A DNA stretch of 64,000 bases from Tessaracoccus sp. MC1865 (GTDB lineage: Bacteria > Actinomycetota > Actinomycetes > Propionibacteriales > Propionibacteriaceae): positions 2,883,614 to 2,947,613 of the forward strand of contig NZ_CP072596.1 of the NCBI RefSeq assembly GCF_017815535.1, in the 5' to 3' direction. Shown piece after piece: positions 26,087-35,169 of this stretch (position 1 is its first letter; the number at the start of each line of letters is the position of its first letter). Both the position numbers and the translations under genes were made by a program. Under the pieces are notes generated by a model, which was given only the letters and a program-made list of their open reading frames with translations, ran no database searches and was not told where the DNA came from.

Positions 26087-27406
26087 TCAGTCGCCCAAGC
26101 CCCGGCGGCGACGCAGCCTCTCGAGCACCTCGCGCCAGCTCGGCACGAGGACACCCTGGGATTCCATCAGCGTGCGGAGCTTCCGGCGGCTGAGCAGAAT
26201 CCCGCCGATGCCGACGATGAAGAACGGCGCCTGCAGCGCCCACGCCAGGCGCAGGTGCTCCGGCGTGTAGGCGTTGCCGCCCGCGATCCAGTCGAGGAAC
26301 ACGCCCATCAGCAGGATGAGCAGGGTGCCGCCGGTGAACGCTCCGGTGATGACGATGCCGTTGGCCGCCCCCAGCCGCGTCGACGGCAACGACGTGCGGG
26401 GGAAGTCGAAGCCGATGCCTGTGCCCGGTCCGCCCACGGCGAGGACCAGCACCAGCAGGAACAGCAGCGCCCCCGGGGCGCGCCCCGGCCAGAGCAGCAC
26501 CGCGGCCCACACCACGATCAACGAGCACACCACGATGAGCGCCAGCGTGCTGCGGCGCAGCGGATGCCGGGCGGTGAGGGCGCCGATGACAGGCCCCGCG
26601 AACATCGACGCGACAGACAGCACCGTGAACAGCCCGGACGCCTGGAGCTGCGACAGTCCTTGGGCGACGACCAGGTACGGCATGCCCCACATGAAAAGGA
26701 AGGCGTTCATCGAGAAGCCGGAGGTGAAGTGCACCCAGAAGCCGAGCTGCGTCGCCGGATGGCGCGTCACGTCGGCGATCCGCCCCGGGATCTCGCGCAG
26801 CGGGTCGACGACGATGCCCGCGTCCTCCCCCGGCGGGGCGTTGCGCACCCACCCGATGATCGCCAGCACCGCCAGCGCGCTGGCGCCGGACACCATGAGG
26901 AGCCCCAGCCGCCAGCCGAGGAGCTGGATCACCGGCAGCACGATGATCACCGAAGCGATCTGGCCGAAGCCGGCGAACATGCCGGTGATCTGGGTGAGCA
27001 CCGGGATCCGACGCGGTTCGAACCAGCGGGGCAGGAGTTTGAGGATGCCGTTGAAGATGCAGGCGTCGCCCACGCCCAGCAGGATCCGGGCGACATAGGC
27101 CAGCGGCAGCTCGGTGGCCAGGGCGAGCACCATCTGGCCAGCGACGATCACCAGGATGCCGCCGGTCAGCACGACGCGCGATCCGTACCGGTCGAGCAGC
27201 AGCCCGACGGGCACCTGGGCCAGCGCGTAGACCGCGAGCTGCAGCACCACGAAGGTAGAGATGATGCCCGGTGTGGTGCCGAAATGCTGGGCGGCCTCGA
27301 GCCCGGCCACGCCGAGCGAGGTGCGGTGCATGACGGCGACCGCGTAGGCGAGGAGGGCAACGCCCCACACCACCCAGGCCGCTCGGCCGTACCCGCTTGT
27401 ACTCAC
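26087..27406 (-). CDS. MFS transporter
   Basis: A 439-residue membrane protein with about twelve hydrophobic segments. The motif-A-like loop PVGLLLDRYGSRVVLTGG between segments 2 and 3, and WFEPRRIPVLTQITGMFAGFGQ after segment 4, place it near nitrate/nitrite or sugar-phosphate type members of the superfamily; substrate unknown. GTG 27406 is the start because TAGGGT lies 7 nt upstream; the open frame continues upstream only as a shadow. It is convergent with the PRPP synthetase-like gene (15 bp apart) and has the SRPBCC gene just upstream on the same strand. Confidence 0.83.
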   Translation of the reverse strand: MSTSGYGRAAWVVWGVALLAYAVAVMHRTSLGVAGLEAAQHFGTTPGIISTFVVLQLAVYALAQVPVGLLLDRYGSRVVLTGGILVIVAGQMVLALATELPLAYVARILLGVGDACIFNGILKLLPRWFEPRRIPVLTQITGMFAGFGQIASVIIVLPVIQLLGWRLGLLMVSGASALAVLAIIGWVRNAPPGEDAGIVVDPLREIPGRIADVTRHPATQLGFWVHFTSGFSMNAFLFMWGMPYLVVAQGLSQLQASGLFTVLSVASMFAGPVIGALTARHPLRRSTLALIVVCSLIVVWAAVLLWPGRAPGALLFLLVLVLAVGGPGTGIGFDFPRTSLPSTRLGAANGIVITGAFTGGTLLILLMGVFLDWIAGGNAYTPEHLRLAWALQAPFFIVGIGGILLSRRKLRTLMESQGVLVPSWREVLERLRRRRGLGD

Positions 27407-27413
27407 AAAACGA

Positions 27414-27419
27414 ACCCTA
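27414..27419 (-). promoter_or_regulatory. Leaderless -10 box of the MFS gene
   Basis: TAGGGT on the minus strand, 7 nt before the GTG at 27406. Confidence 0.45.
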
Positions 27420-27429
27420 CTCGTGTCGG

Positions 27430-27873
27430 TTACGGAGCCAGTGATTCGGAAAGCAAGCGCTGGAGGACCCGGCGGTAGCCGGCCCGCAGCACCGGCACGG
27501 CGAGCCAGTGGAGCCTGCGTGGCCACCACGGCAGGTGCACCGCCTGCCGCCAGATGACGGTGGCCCCGCCGTCGTCGGGCAGGCACTCCACGCGGATCAG
27601 CCCACGGATGGCGCGCCCCTGCTTGCGCAGCCGGGCCGAGCAGCGGCCGGGACCCGCGTCGATGTGTTCGACGACCATGGGGTCGTCGAAGCCGAACGGC
27701 CCGATCGCGGTGCGGGCGACGAACCGCACACCGGTCTCCAGTTCGGCGAACGAGGGCGCGGGGGCCAAGGTGGTGAAGGGGATGTGCCTGCTGTGGGCTC
27801 GGAGGTCGAGCACGCGGCTGAGCGCTTCGGGAGGCGGACAATCGGCGTGCAGCGTGACCGTGAAGCGGCTCAT
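27430..27873 (-). CDS. SRPBCC (START-like) family protein
   Basis: A 147-residue protein whose beginning (MSRFTVTLHADCPPPEALSRV), middle (TGVRFVARTAIGPFGFDD) and end (ATVIWRQAVHLPWWPRRLHW) follow the helix-grip fold used by polyketide cyclase/dehydrase-like and START-like lipid-binding proteins. No catalytic residues can be assigned. ATG 27873 has TAGGCT 7 nt upstream. It lies directly before the MFS gene on the same strand with its own promoter and may or may not be cotranscribed. Confidence 0.72.
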   Translation of the reverse strand: MSRFTVTLHADCPPPEALSRVLDLRAHSRHIPFTTLAPAPSFAELETGVRFVARTAIGPFGFDDPMVVEHIDAGPGRCSARLRKQGRAIRGLIRVECLPDDGGATVIWRQAVHLPWWPRRLHWLAVPVLRAGYRRVLQRLLSESLAP

Positions 27874-27880
27874 GGGCCCC

Positions 27881-27886
27881 AGCCTA
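27881..27886 (-). promoter_or_regulatory. Leaderless -10 box of the SRPBCC gene
   Basis: TAGGCT on the minus strand, 7 nt before ATG 27873. Confidence 0.5.
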
Positions 27887-28066
27887 CGAGGTCGCGACCG
27901 GCTCACCGCGACCCCCGAAATGGGGGTGGTAAACCGCGGGGACGGATGCCAGAATGAAATTGGCGTGCCCGTGTCGCATCTTCCCCGCCCGCTCCTGATG
28001 GGCGGCGGGTGGAAGTTCCGCCGGGCCCTGGGACAGCGTCCGCCTCGTCTATTCCCGAGGAGCATC

Positions 28067-30160
28067 ATGTCCACGACGGAAACGGCCCCAGCCCCCACCC
28101 CCATCCGCGCGATGGAGCGACGCACCGCCCAGCACCGTCGCTACCTGATGTGCCGGCCGGAGCATTTCACGGTCACCTACGCGATCAATCCCTGGATGGA
28201 GCCGGGCAGGCCCACCGACACCGCCCGCGCCATCGCGCAGTGGCAGAAGCTGCACGACCTGTATCTGAGCCTGGGCCACGAGGTGGAGCTGATCGAACCG
28301 GTCCCCGGCTATCCCGACATGGTCTACACGGCCAACGGCGGCTTCCTCATCGACGGCCGCGCCTACCTGCCGAAGTGCCTCTTCGAGGAGCGGGCCGGGG
28401 AGGCCCCGGCGTTCGCCGAGTGGTTCCGCACCCACGGCTTCGACACAGTGGAGCCGACGGAGGTCAACGAGGGCGAGGGAGATTTCCTCCTTGTCGGCAA
28501 CACCATCCTGGCCGGCACCGGGTTCCGCTCCACGGACGACAGCCACCGCGAAGTGGGGGCCATCTTCGGCCGCGACGTGGTCTCGCTGAACCTCATCGAC
28601 GCGCGCTACTACCACCTCGACACAGCCATCGCCGTGCTCGACCCCGTCCAGGGCACGGAGCACGGGGCGCCGGCCAGGGCCAACATCGCGTACCTGCCCG
28701 GGGCCTTCGACGCGGCCAGCCGCGCCATCCTCGAGGACCGCTACCCCGACGCCATCCGCGTGTCGGACGAGGACGGTGCCGTGTTCGGGCTGAACTGCGT
28801 GAGCGACGGCTACAACGTCGTCATCGCGCCCGGGGCCGAGGACTTCGCGAACCAGCTGCGCGCACGCGGCTACAACCCCATCCCGCTCGACCTGTCCGAG
28901 CTGCTGCTCGGGGGCGGCGGCATCAAGTGCTGCACCCTGGAGCTGCGCGGCAGCCACATGGCGACGGCGGGCCCGCACCCCGAAGGTGCGGAGGCGCACG
29001 TCGCCCACAACTACCACCCGCTGCCGGTGACGATCGCGTCCGCCGAGGGCGTCTGGATGACCGACGTGGACGGGAGGCGCTATCTCGACCTTCTCGCCGC
29101 CTACTCGGCGGTGAACTTCGGCCACCGCCATCCGGCACTCGTCGACGCCGCCACCCGCCAACTGGAGCGGGTCACGCTCACGAGCCGCGCCTTCATGACC
29201 GACCGCCTCGAGCCGTTCGCCGAGGCGCTCGCGAGGCTCTGCGGCAAGGACTTGGTGCTGCCCATGAACACCGGCGCCGAGGCCGTCGAGACCGGCATCA
29301 AGGTGGCCCGCGCCTGGGGTTACCGCGTCAAGGGCATCCCCACGGACAAGGCGCGCATCATCGTGGCCGCGGGCAACTTCCACGGCCGCACCACCACCAT
29401 CATCAGCTTCAGCGACGACCCCGTGGCGCACAACGACTTCGGCCCGTTCACGCCCGGTTTCGACGAGGTGCCCTACGGGGACGCCGGCGCCGTCGCCGCC
29501 GCCATCACGGAGGAGACTGCGGCGGTGCTCATCGAGCCGATCCAGGGTGAGGCGGGCGTGATCATCCCGCCCCGGGGCTACCTGCGGCGAATCCGCGAGA
29601 TCTGCGACGAGCGCAACGTGCTGTTCATCGCCGACGAGATCCAGTCAGGACTGGGCCGTGTCGGCGAGACCTTCGCCTGCGACCGGGAGGGCGTCGCGCC
29701 CGATCTCTACCTGCTGGGCAAGGCGCTCGGCGGAGGCATCCTGCCCGTCTCCGCCGTCGTCGGGGACCGCGCGGTGCTCGGCGTGCTGCGCCCCGGGGAA
29801 CACGGCTCCACCTTCGGCGGCAACCCGCTGGCCGCGGCGGTGGGGCTGCGCGTGGTGGAGATGCTGGAGACCGGCGAGTTCCAGGAGCGTGCACGCAGGC
29901 TCGGCGAGCATCTCGCCCAGGGGCTCGGGAGGCTGCTCGGGCACGGCGTCACGGCCATTCGCGTGGCCGGCCTGTGGGCGGGCGTCGACATCGATCCCCC
30001 GCTCGGCACCGGGCGCGAGATCAGCGAGAAGCTGATGGCGCGCGGCGTCCTCGTCAAGGACACGCACGGGCAGACCATCCGCATCGCGCCGCCGCTGGTG
30101 ATCGGCGAGACGGAGATCGACTGGGCGCTGGAGCAACTCCGCCTGGTGCTGGAGAGCTGA
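28067..30160 (+). CDS. Fusion of dimethylargininase/arginine-dihydrolase-type enzyme and ornithine aminotransferase
   Basis: One 697-residue chain with two enzymes. Residues about 20-295 are an amidinotransferase-fold guanidino hydrolase of the dimethylargininase type: the PDMVYTANGGF substrate block, EGEGDFLL, His183 in YYHLDTA and the C-terminal nucleophile region GGGGIKCC (Cys288 or Cys289). Residues about 310-697 are a class III aminotransferase closest to ornithine aminotransferase (AAYSAVNFGHRHP, the PMNTGAEAVETGIK block, Asp in ADEIQSGLGR, PLP Lys552 in LLGKALGGG, GSTFGGNPLA). The usual family members are separate proteins of about 260-290 and 400 residues. The chain implies direct arginine-to-ornithine-to-glutamate-semialdehyde flux. 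ATG 28067 has a GAGGAG site. Stem-loops at 27913-27930 and 27995-28020 lie upstream. Confidence 0.9.
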   Translation: MSTTETAPAPTPIRAMERRTAQHRRYLMCRPEHFTVTYAINPWMEPGRPTDTARAIAQWQKLHDLYLSLGHEVELIEPVPGYPDMVYTANGGFLIDGRAYLPKCLFEERAGEAPAFAEWFRTHGFDTVEPTEVNEGEGDFLLVGNTILAGTGFRSTDDSHREVGAIFGRDVVSLNLIDARYYHLDTAIAVLDPVQGTEHGAPARANIAYLPGAFDAASRAILEDRYPDAIRVSDEDGAVFGLNCVSDGYNVVIAPGAEDFANQLRARGYNPIPLDLSELLLGGGGIKCCTLELRGSHMATAGPHPEGAEAHVAHNYHPLPVTIASAEGVWMTDVDGRRYLDLLAAYSAVNFGHRHPALVDAATRQLERVTLTSRAFMTDRLEPFAEALARLCGKDLVLPMNTGAEAVETGIKVARAWGYRVKGIPTDKARIIVAAGNFHGRTTTIISFSDDPVAHNDFGPFTPGFDEVPYGDAGAVAAAITEETAAVLIEPIQGEAGVIIPPRGYLRRIREICDERNVLFIADEIQSGLGRVGETFACDREGVAPDLYLLGKALGGGILPVSAVVGDRAVLGVLRPGEHGSTFGGNPLAAAVGLRVVEMLETGEFQERARRLGEHLAQGLGRLLGHGVTAIRVAGLWAGVDIDPPLGTGREISEKLMARGVLVKDTHGQTIRIAPPLVIGETEIDWALEQLRLVLES

Positions 30161-30167
30161 GGCGCGC

Positions 30168-31229
30168 TCAGTCTGCCAGCGTCGAGGCGTCGATCACGTA
30201 GCGGTAGCGCACCTTCGAGGCCACCACGTTGTCGTAGGCCTCGTTGATCTGGCTGGCCGGGATCACCTCGATGATGGGCCGGACTTCGTAGTCGGCGCAG
30301 AAGTCGAGCATCTCCTGGGTCTCGCGGATGCCGCCGATGTTGGAGCCGGCGATGACGCGGTTGCCGCTGATGAGGCGGCCCAGGCCGACGGTGGCGTTGC
30401 CGTCCGACGGGAGGCCGACGTTGACGACGACACCGTGGGGCCTGGTGAGGCCGACGAGGACGTTGAGGTCCACGCCGTCTGAGATGGTCGACAGCACGAT
30501 GTCGAAGGAGGCGCGCATCTTCTTCATGGCGTCGCGGTCCTGGGTGGAGACGTAATCCGACGCGCCGAGCTTCAGCCCGTCGTCGCGCTTGGCGAGCGTG
30601 CGGCCGAATACGGTGACGTCTGCGCCCATCTTGGCGGCGAACTGCACGGCGACGTGGCCGAGCCCGCCCATGCCGATGACGGCGACCCGCTTGCCCGGCC
30701 CGGCGCCCCAGTGCTTCAGCGGGCTGTAGGTGGTGATGCCGGCGCACATGAGCGGCGCCGCGTGCTCGAGCGACATCTCGTCCGGCACGCGCATGAGGTA
30801 GTCCTGCTCGACGGTGATGCCCTGCGAGTAGCCGCCGGCGGTGGGTTCGCCGTCGCGGCCGCGGTCGTTGTAGGTGCCGACGGTGCGCTGGCCGGCGGGC
30901 GCGGTGCAGAACTGCTCCTCGCCGTCGCGGCACATCTCGCACTCGCCGCAGGAGTCCACGAAGCAGCCCACGCCGACACGGTCGCCGACGGCGAACTTGG
31001 TGACCTCTGGGCCCACCTTCGTGACCACGCCTGCGATCTCGTGACCCGCGACGAGCGGGTAGGTGGTGTCGCCCCATTCGGAGCGCGCGGTGTGGATGTC
31101 GGAGTGACAGATGCCCGCGTAGGCGATCTCGAAGTAGACCTCTGTGGGGCCGGGTTCCCGGCGGGTGATGGTGGTCTTCTCGTACCGGCCGGTGGGCGAG
31201 TCGATGGCGTAGGCGATGACCTCAGGCAT
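30168..31229 (-). CDS. Zinc-dependent NAD(P) alcohol dehydrogenase (AdhC/YahK type)
   Basis: A 353-residue medium-chain dehydrogenase reducing aldehydes or oxidising alcohols. Catalytic zinc ligands are in GICHSDIH, GHEIAG and the later Cys in PLMCAG; the structural zinc site is CGECEMCRDGEEQFC; the nucleotide fold is GMGGLGHVAVQ. YNDRGRDGEPTAGGYS is typical of the YahK/AdhC branch, which acts broadly on aldehydes with NADPH. ATG 31229 has TAACCT 7 nt upstream, and that box overlaps the stop codon of the neighbouring secreted-protein gene. It converges with the fusion gene, 7 bp apart. Confidence 0.93.
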   Translation of the reverse strand: MPEVIAYAIDSPTGRYEKTTITRREPGPTEVYFEIAYAGICHSDIHTARSEWGDTTYPLVAGHEIAGVVTKVGPEVTKFAVGDRVGVGCFVDSCGECEMCRDGEEQFCTAPAGQRTVGTYNDRGRDGEPTAGGYSQGITVEQDYLMRVPDEMSLEHAAPLMCAGITTYSPLKHWGAGPGKRVAVIGMGGLGHVAVQFAAKMGADVTVFGRTLAKRDDGLKLGASDYVSTQDRDAMKKMRASFDIVLSTISDGVDLNVLVGLTRPHGVVVNVGLPSDGNATVGLGRLISGNRVIAGSNIGGIRETQEMLDFCADYEVRPIIEVIPASQINEAYDNVVASKVRYRYVIDASTLAD

Positions 31230-31236
31230 GAACCCG

Positions 31237-31242
31237 AGGTTA
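31237..31242 (-). promoter_or_regulatory. Leaderless -10 box of the alcohol dehydrogenase gene
   Basis: TAACCT on the minus strand, 7 nt before ATG 31229 and overlapping the last codon of the upstream gene. Confidence 0.45.
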
Positions 31243-32073
31243 CTCGCCGCCCAAACCGACGAGCCATTCGGCGTCGGACTCCGGCCCGGGCATGGGCGCC
31301 TCGGCGCTGGCGTCCGGAACGGTGCAGTTCATGGGCTCGCCGGGGGGCGGGCCGAATTCCTTGCCGCCGAAGATGACGTCCTTGGCGTAGGCGTAGTACG
31401 CGTCGTGTTCGCCCGTATCGTACGGGTTGTCCAGCGCGCAGCGGCCCACGTAGTAGCCGATGACGTCTGCCCAGACCTCGGTGACCTTGCTGCCGGCGTA
31501 CTCCGAGAAGCGGCCTTCCTTGGCGTACAGCTTTGTGAAGTCGGTCCAGTAGGCCGGCTCCGAGTAGCGGTCCGAGTTGAGCACGTGGGCCAGCTCGTGG
31601 GCGACGAGGCGGGTCAGGCGTCCCTCGTCACCGGAATCCAGCGCGCGCTGGAACTTGGCGAAATCCAGGGAGACGTAGCCGCTCCTGGTGAGGCTCCAGT
31701 CGCCCCACGCGTAGCCGCGGATGTTGGTGGTGTTGATGCCGACGGTGCCGGTGACCTTGCTCTGCAGATCCGTGCGGTAGGAGGTGCACTCCATGGCGTC
31801 GAGGGTCTCCCAGAGGATCTTGATCGACGGGCGGCGCGCCTCGGTCCACTGCGAGCCGGCCAGCTTGAACCCGAAGTTGGCGGCGAGCTGCGCCTGGATG
31901 TCCTCGATGGACGCGCCGTCGGGGAACGGGAAGGTGGAGGCGCAGGGGCTGGGGATGCCGGTGACGGGGACGACCGGCTCAGGGGCGATCGGCAGCGCAT
32001 CCGCGGTGGTGGCGGCGATCGAGCCAACCGCTACAGCAGCCAGCGCTGCGAGCGAGGCGATCCATGTGCGCAC
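31240..32073 (-). CDS. Secreted HExxH protein, putative zinc peptidase
   Basis: A 277-residue protein with a signal peptide (VRTWIASLAALAAVAVGS, cleavage near ALP or ADA about residue 26). The C-terminal half carries HELAH (159-163), the zinc-binding and catalytic motif of zincin peptidases, with Glu199 or Asp203 in TEVWADVIGYY as a plausible third ligand. Four cysteines (44, 96, 213 region and near the C-terminus) could form disulfides. I do not recognise a named family. GTG 32073 is preceded by GGAGA. Upstream (32125-32134) it shares AATTCTCAGG with the M23 peptidase promoter region. Confidence 0.72.
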   Translation of the reverse strand: MRTWIASLAALAAVAVGSIAATTADALPIAPEPVVPVTGIPSPCASTFPFPDGASIEDIQAQLAANFGFKLAGSQWTEARRPSIKILWETLDAMECTSYRTDLQSKVTGTVGINTTNIRGYAWGDWSLTRSGYVSLDFAKFQRALDSGDEGRLTRLVAHELAHVLNSDRYSEPAYWTDFTKLYAKEGRFSEYAGSKVTEVWADVIGYYVGRCALDNPYDTGEHDAYYAYAKDVIFGGKEFGPPPGEPMNCTVPDASAEAPMPGPESDAEWLVGLGGE

Positions 32074-32124
32074 GTGTTGTCTCCGATGATCTTCGTCGAT
32101 TCCGACAAGACAAGAGTTCCTTAG

Positions 32125-32134
32125 AATTCTCAGG
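32125..32134 (-). promoter_or_regulatory. AATTCTCAGG motif upstream of the HExxH gene
   Basis: The ten bases AATTCTCAGG (plus strand) occur 52 nt before the start of this gene, and again at 58845-58854, 18 nt before the M23 peptidase start. Both genes are on the minus strand and encode exported peptidases. A shared regulator site is possible. Confidence 0.3.
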
Positions 32135-32277
32135 AAATCAAGCCCGGCCAATGCTACCGGTTGCCATCACTCACGGCGGCTGATTGCCGATGCCCGCCCG
32201 AGTTATCCACAGCCCTCGCGCTGAGTGCAGGAAGTGACCCCTTCGCGGCCTAGATTCGCGTTCGCAGGAGGGGGCCA

Positions 32278-32922
32278 ATGCTCAACACGGACAGACCGAC
32301 GAAACCAGACCTCACACCGCCCTCGGCGCCGCGGCCCGAGGCGGTCCAACTCCGAGCCCGGCGCAGCCCGAAGCTCATCGCGCTGGGTGTGCTGCTGGTG
32401 ACGCTGGGCGGCATAGGCGCCGCGCTGCTCTACACGATGAACGCGGACCAACGGGCCGTCGTGGCCATGGCAACCGATGTGGCCAGGGGAGACGTGGTGG
32501 ACCGCGACGACCTCATGGTGCTCGAAGTGCCCGGTTCGCTGGCGGTCGCGGCGGAGGGTGCCGAATCGCTGGAGTTGCTCGTCGGGCAGATCGCGCGCAC
32601 AGATCTGCCTCAGGGGTCCTTCCCCCTGAGCCGCCACGTGGGTGAGGACCCGCTCCCCGCAGGACAGACCCTCGTGGGCCTCCGGTTGGCGCCCGGTAAA
32701 TTGCCGGCCAGCGACCTGCCGCCCGGCACCACGGTGCGCCTGGTCGGGCTGCTCGACGGTGCCGACACCGCCGTCGACGCCCTGGTTGCCACCCGCCCGC
32801 AACTGCTCGACGACGGCGCCAGCTACGCGCTCGACGTCCAGGTGGCAGACGGGGAGGCCGACACCGTCGCCAGGCTGTCGGCAGCGGATCAGGTGGCCCT
32901 CGTCGTGACGACGGAGGGCTGA
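32278..32922 (+). CDS. SAF-domain protein, CpaB/RcpC-like
   Basis: First gene of the pilus locus. The 214-residue protein has a cytoplasmic head, one membrane segment (about 34-54, LIALGVLLVTLGGIGAALLY) and an outward SAF domain (MATDVARGDVVDRDDLMVLEV) as in CpaB/RcpC, which helps assemble Flp pili. The later segment with LPASDLPPGTTVRL is also typical. ATG 32278 has a GCAGGAGGGG site. A TAGATT box at 32251-32256 could be the operon's -10. The stop overlaps the next start by one base. Confidence 0.75.
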   Translation: MLNTDRPTKPDLTPPSAPRPEAVQLRARRSPKLIALGVLLVTLGGIGAALLYTMNADQRAVVAMATDVARGDVVDRDDLMVLEVPGSLAVAAEGAESLELLVGQIARTDLPQGSFPLSRHVGEDPLPAGQTLVGLRLAPGKLPASDLPPGTTVRLVGLLDGADTAVDALVATRPQLLDDGASYALDVQVADGEADTVARLSAADQVALVVTTEG

Positions 32923-33721
32923 TGGCTGTCATCCTCCTCACCTCCGCCACCGGCGCCCCCGGCGTGACGACGGCGTCGCTCGGCCTCGCGCTCACCTGGC
33001 CGCGCCACGTGCTGTTGGCAGATTGCGACCGCGAACCCGGCCAGTCGGTGCAGGCCGGTTATCTGCGGGGCATGGACCACGGGGGCCGGGGCCTCATGAG
33101 CCTCGCGCACCTCAACCGGGAGGGCAGCCCGTTGGCCCCAGAGCTGTGGCGCCAGACCCTCCCCCTCGTCGACGGCGGCGACGTGCAACGGCGGTTCCTC
33201 CCCGGGTTCACCTCCCCTGGCGCGTCCCGGCTCTTCGAGCATGTGTGGCCGGTCCTCGGCGAGGCGCTCGAATCGCTCGACGGCCAGGGCGTGGACGTGC
33301 TGATCGACGCGGGTCGCCTCTCGACGGGCGGCCTCCCGCTGGGGCTCCTCAGCGCCACGGACGTGGTCCTGCTGACCGTCCGTTCCTCACTCGTTCTCTG
33401 GCGGGGGCGCGGATCCACCTGCCCACGCTGAGTGACCAAGTGGCGGCGCTTCCTCAGCAGCCGGCTGTGGGCCTGGCCGTGGTGGGCGCCGGACGGCCGT
33501 ACTCCGCCTCGGAGATCGCGGCCCAATTCGCCGTGCCCGTCTGGGCCGAGGTGCCGTGGGAGCCGAAGTCCGCCGACGTCCTGAGTGACGGCGAGCGCGA
33601 GCCGCGCCGGTTCTTCGAGGGATCGTTCATGGGCCGGCTGAGGGCTGACGCGAAGGCGGTCTCCGATCGACTCAGCCGGGCGCGACAGGTGGCGACGCTG
33701 GTGAGCGGAGGTGCCAGATGA
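32922..33721 (+). pseudogene. TadZ/CpaE-like MinD-type ATPase gene with a one-base frameshift
   Basis: Related proteins sit at the pole and recruit the Tad pilus machinery. The frame from ATG 32922 reads LLTSATGAPGVTTASLGLAL (a Lys-less P-loop usual in this actinobacterial group) and VLLADCDREPGQSVQ, but runs into a stop at 33431. The rest of the protein is in the frame one base back: LAGARIHLPTLSDQVAALPQ through VPVWAEVPWEPKSADVLSDG to TLVSGGAR, stopping at 33721. Adding one C near 33392 (CTC-GTT to CTC-CGT) restores a smooth reading. The repaired end overlaps tadA by 4 bp, as expected for an operon. It may be a true mutation, an assembly error, or recoding; no slippery site is evident. Confidence 0.78.
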
Positions 33722-35169
33722 GCGTGCATGAACTCCCACCGTTGTCAGGGGCGCTCGGCAGGCTCGGCGCCTCCCCGGCCGGGCCCACGCTGCCGACGCG
33801 GGCCTCACGCGGTGCCAGCTCGCCCGCCACGCCACCGCGCCTCCCTGGGCCGCCGTCGACCGTGGACTGGCAGCTGGTGGTGACACTCCGACGGGAGGCG
33901 GCCGAGGCGATCTCGCTCGCCGGTTCCGAATGGCTCAACGGCCACGGCCAGCCCATGCCTGAGGCCGATAGACGCGTCCAGGGCCGCTCCATCATCCGAC
34001 GCGTGGTCCACGCTCACGCCCAGGCACTCGGCGACTCCGGCGAGGCGCTGTGGCCCATGGAACTCGAGACGCGCTACGCCGACGCCGTGGAGAGCGCCAT
34101 CTTCGGCTACGGGCGGCTCCAACCGCTCTTCGAGATCCCGGAGGCCGAGAACATCGAGATCCACGGCTGCGACTCCGTGATGATCCAGTACGGCGACGGC
34201 AGGCGGGTGGCCCACCCCGCCGTCGCGGATTCCGACGAGGAGCTGGTCGACGCGATCCGCTTCCTGGGCGAGACCGCCTCGCCGCCGCGCCCCTTCGACG
34301 ACCTCCATCCGACGATGACCCTCGCCCTCGGGAGCCGCTTCCGCCTGCACGCGATCGGCTTCGGCCTGTCGTACCGGCCGAGCGTCGTCATCCGGCAGCA
34401 CCGGCTCACCGACGTGACGCTGTCAGACCTGGCCGAAACCGGCATGTTGCCGCCGTACGTCGCCAGGCTGCTGCAGTCGGCGGTGCTCGCCAGGAAATCC
34501 GTGGTGATCTCGGGAGACCAGGGGGCCGGCAAGACCACCCTCCTGCGGGCACTGATTGCCGCCATCCACCCCAACGAACGATTCGGCACCCTGGAGACGG
34601 ACTACGAACTCCTGACCCACCTGCTGCACAACCGTCGCAACGTCCTCGCCCTCCAGGCCCGCGTGGGGATGGGCGAGACCTCCGGCGGCGTCGGGGTCGG
34701 CGACTACACCGTCGCAGACCTCATCCCCGAGGCGCTGCGGCAGAACCTCACCCGGCTGGTCGTCGGAGAGGTGCGTGGCGCAGAGGCTGGCGCCATGTTT
34801 GAGGCCCTGCAATCGGGCGCGGGGGTGCTGAGTACCACGCACTCCCACTCGGCCACCTCCACCATCGACCGTCTGGCCGCGCGGGTGGCGCAGGGACGCG
34901 TGCTCAGCATCGAGGACGCGATGAACCAGATCGCGCACCACATTGACTTCCTCGTGCACGTGCAACTCACCGACGACACGTGGCGCGGCGGTCAGCGTCG
35001 CCGCTTCGTCTCGGAGGTGCGCCAACTCACCGGGTCCGTCGAAGCCGGCCGCCCCGCCACGCACCTCGTCTACCGGGCGGCAACCGCCTCCCAGCAGGAG
35101 TGGTTCCAGCCTGAGGCCGCCATGTCCGCGGAACTCGCGGAGTTCGACGGGGCGTCGCTGTGGGGGTGA
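33718..35169 (+). CDS. tadA: TadA/CpaF secretion ATPase
   Basis: Hexameric ATPase that powers extension of the Flp-type pilus. 483 residues. Proline-rich N-terminal 45 residues, then the N-terminal domain (FGYGRLQPLFEIPEAENIEI), Walker A GDQGAGKTTL with Lys272, the Asp box and Walker B region (LTRLVVGEVRGAEAG), and the conserved THSHSATSTIDRLA histidine box. Typical of the TadA branch of type II/IV secretion ATPases. ATG 33718 overlaps the tadZ-like stop; tadB starts within its last codons. Confidence 0.94.
   Translation: MSVHELPPLSGALGRLGASPAGPTLPTRASRGASSPATPPRLPGPPSTVDWQLVVTLRREAAEAISLAGSEWLNGHGQPMPEADRRVQGRSIIRRVVHAHAQALGDSGEALWPMELETRYADAVESAIFGYGRLQPLFEIPEAENIEIHGCDSVMIQYGDGRRVAHPAVADSDEELVDAIRFLGETASPPRPFDDLHPTMTLALGSRFRLHAIGFGLSYRPSVVIRQHRLTDVTLSDLAETGMLPPYVARLLQSAVLARKSVVISGDQGAGKTTLLRALIAAIHPNERFGTLETDYELLTHLLHNRRNVLALQARVGMGETSGGVGVGDYTVADLIPEALRQNLTRLVVGEVRGAEAGAMFEALQSGAGVLSTTHSHSATSTIDRLAARVAQGRVLSIEDAMNQIAHHIDFLVHVQLTDDTWRGGQRRRFVSEVRQLTGSVEAGRPATHLVYRAATASQQEWFQPEAAMSAELAEFDGASLWG

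Noticed and set aside
33380-33400. Programmed -1 frameshifting in the TadZ-like gene
   Set aside because: No slippery heptamer or downstream pseudoknot is visible; a simple one-base deletion or an error is more likely.
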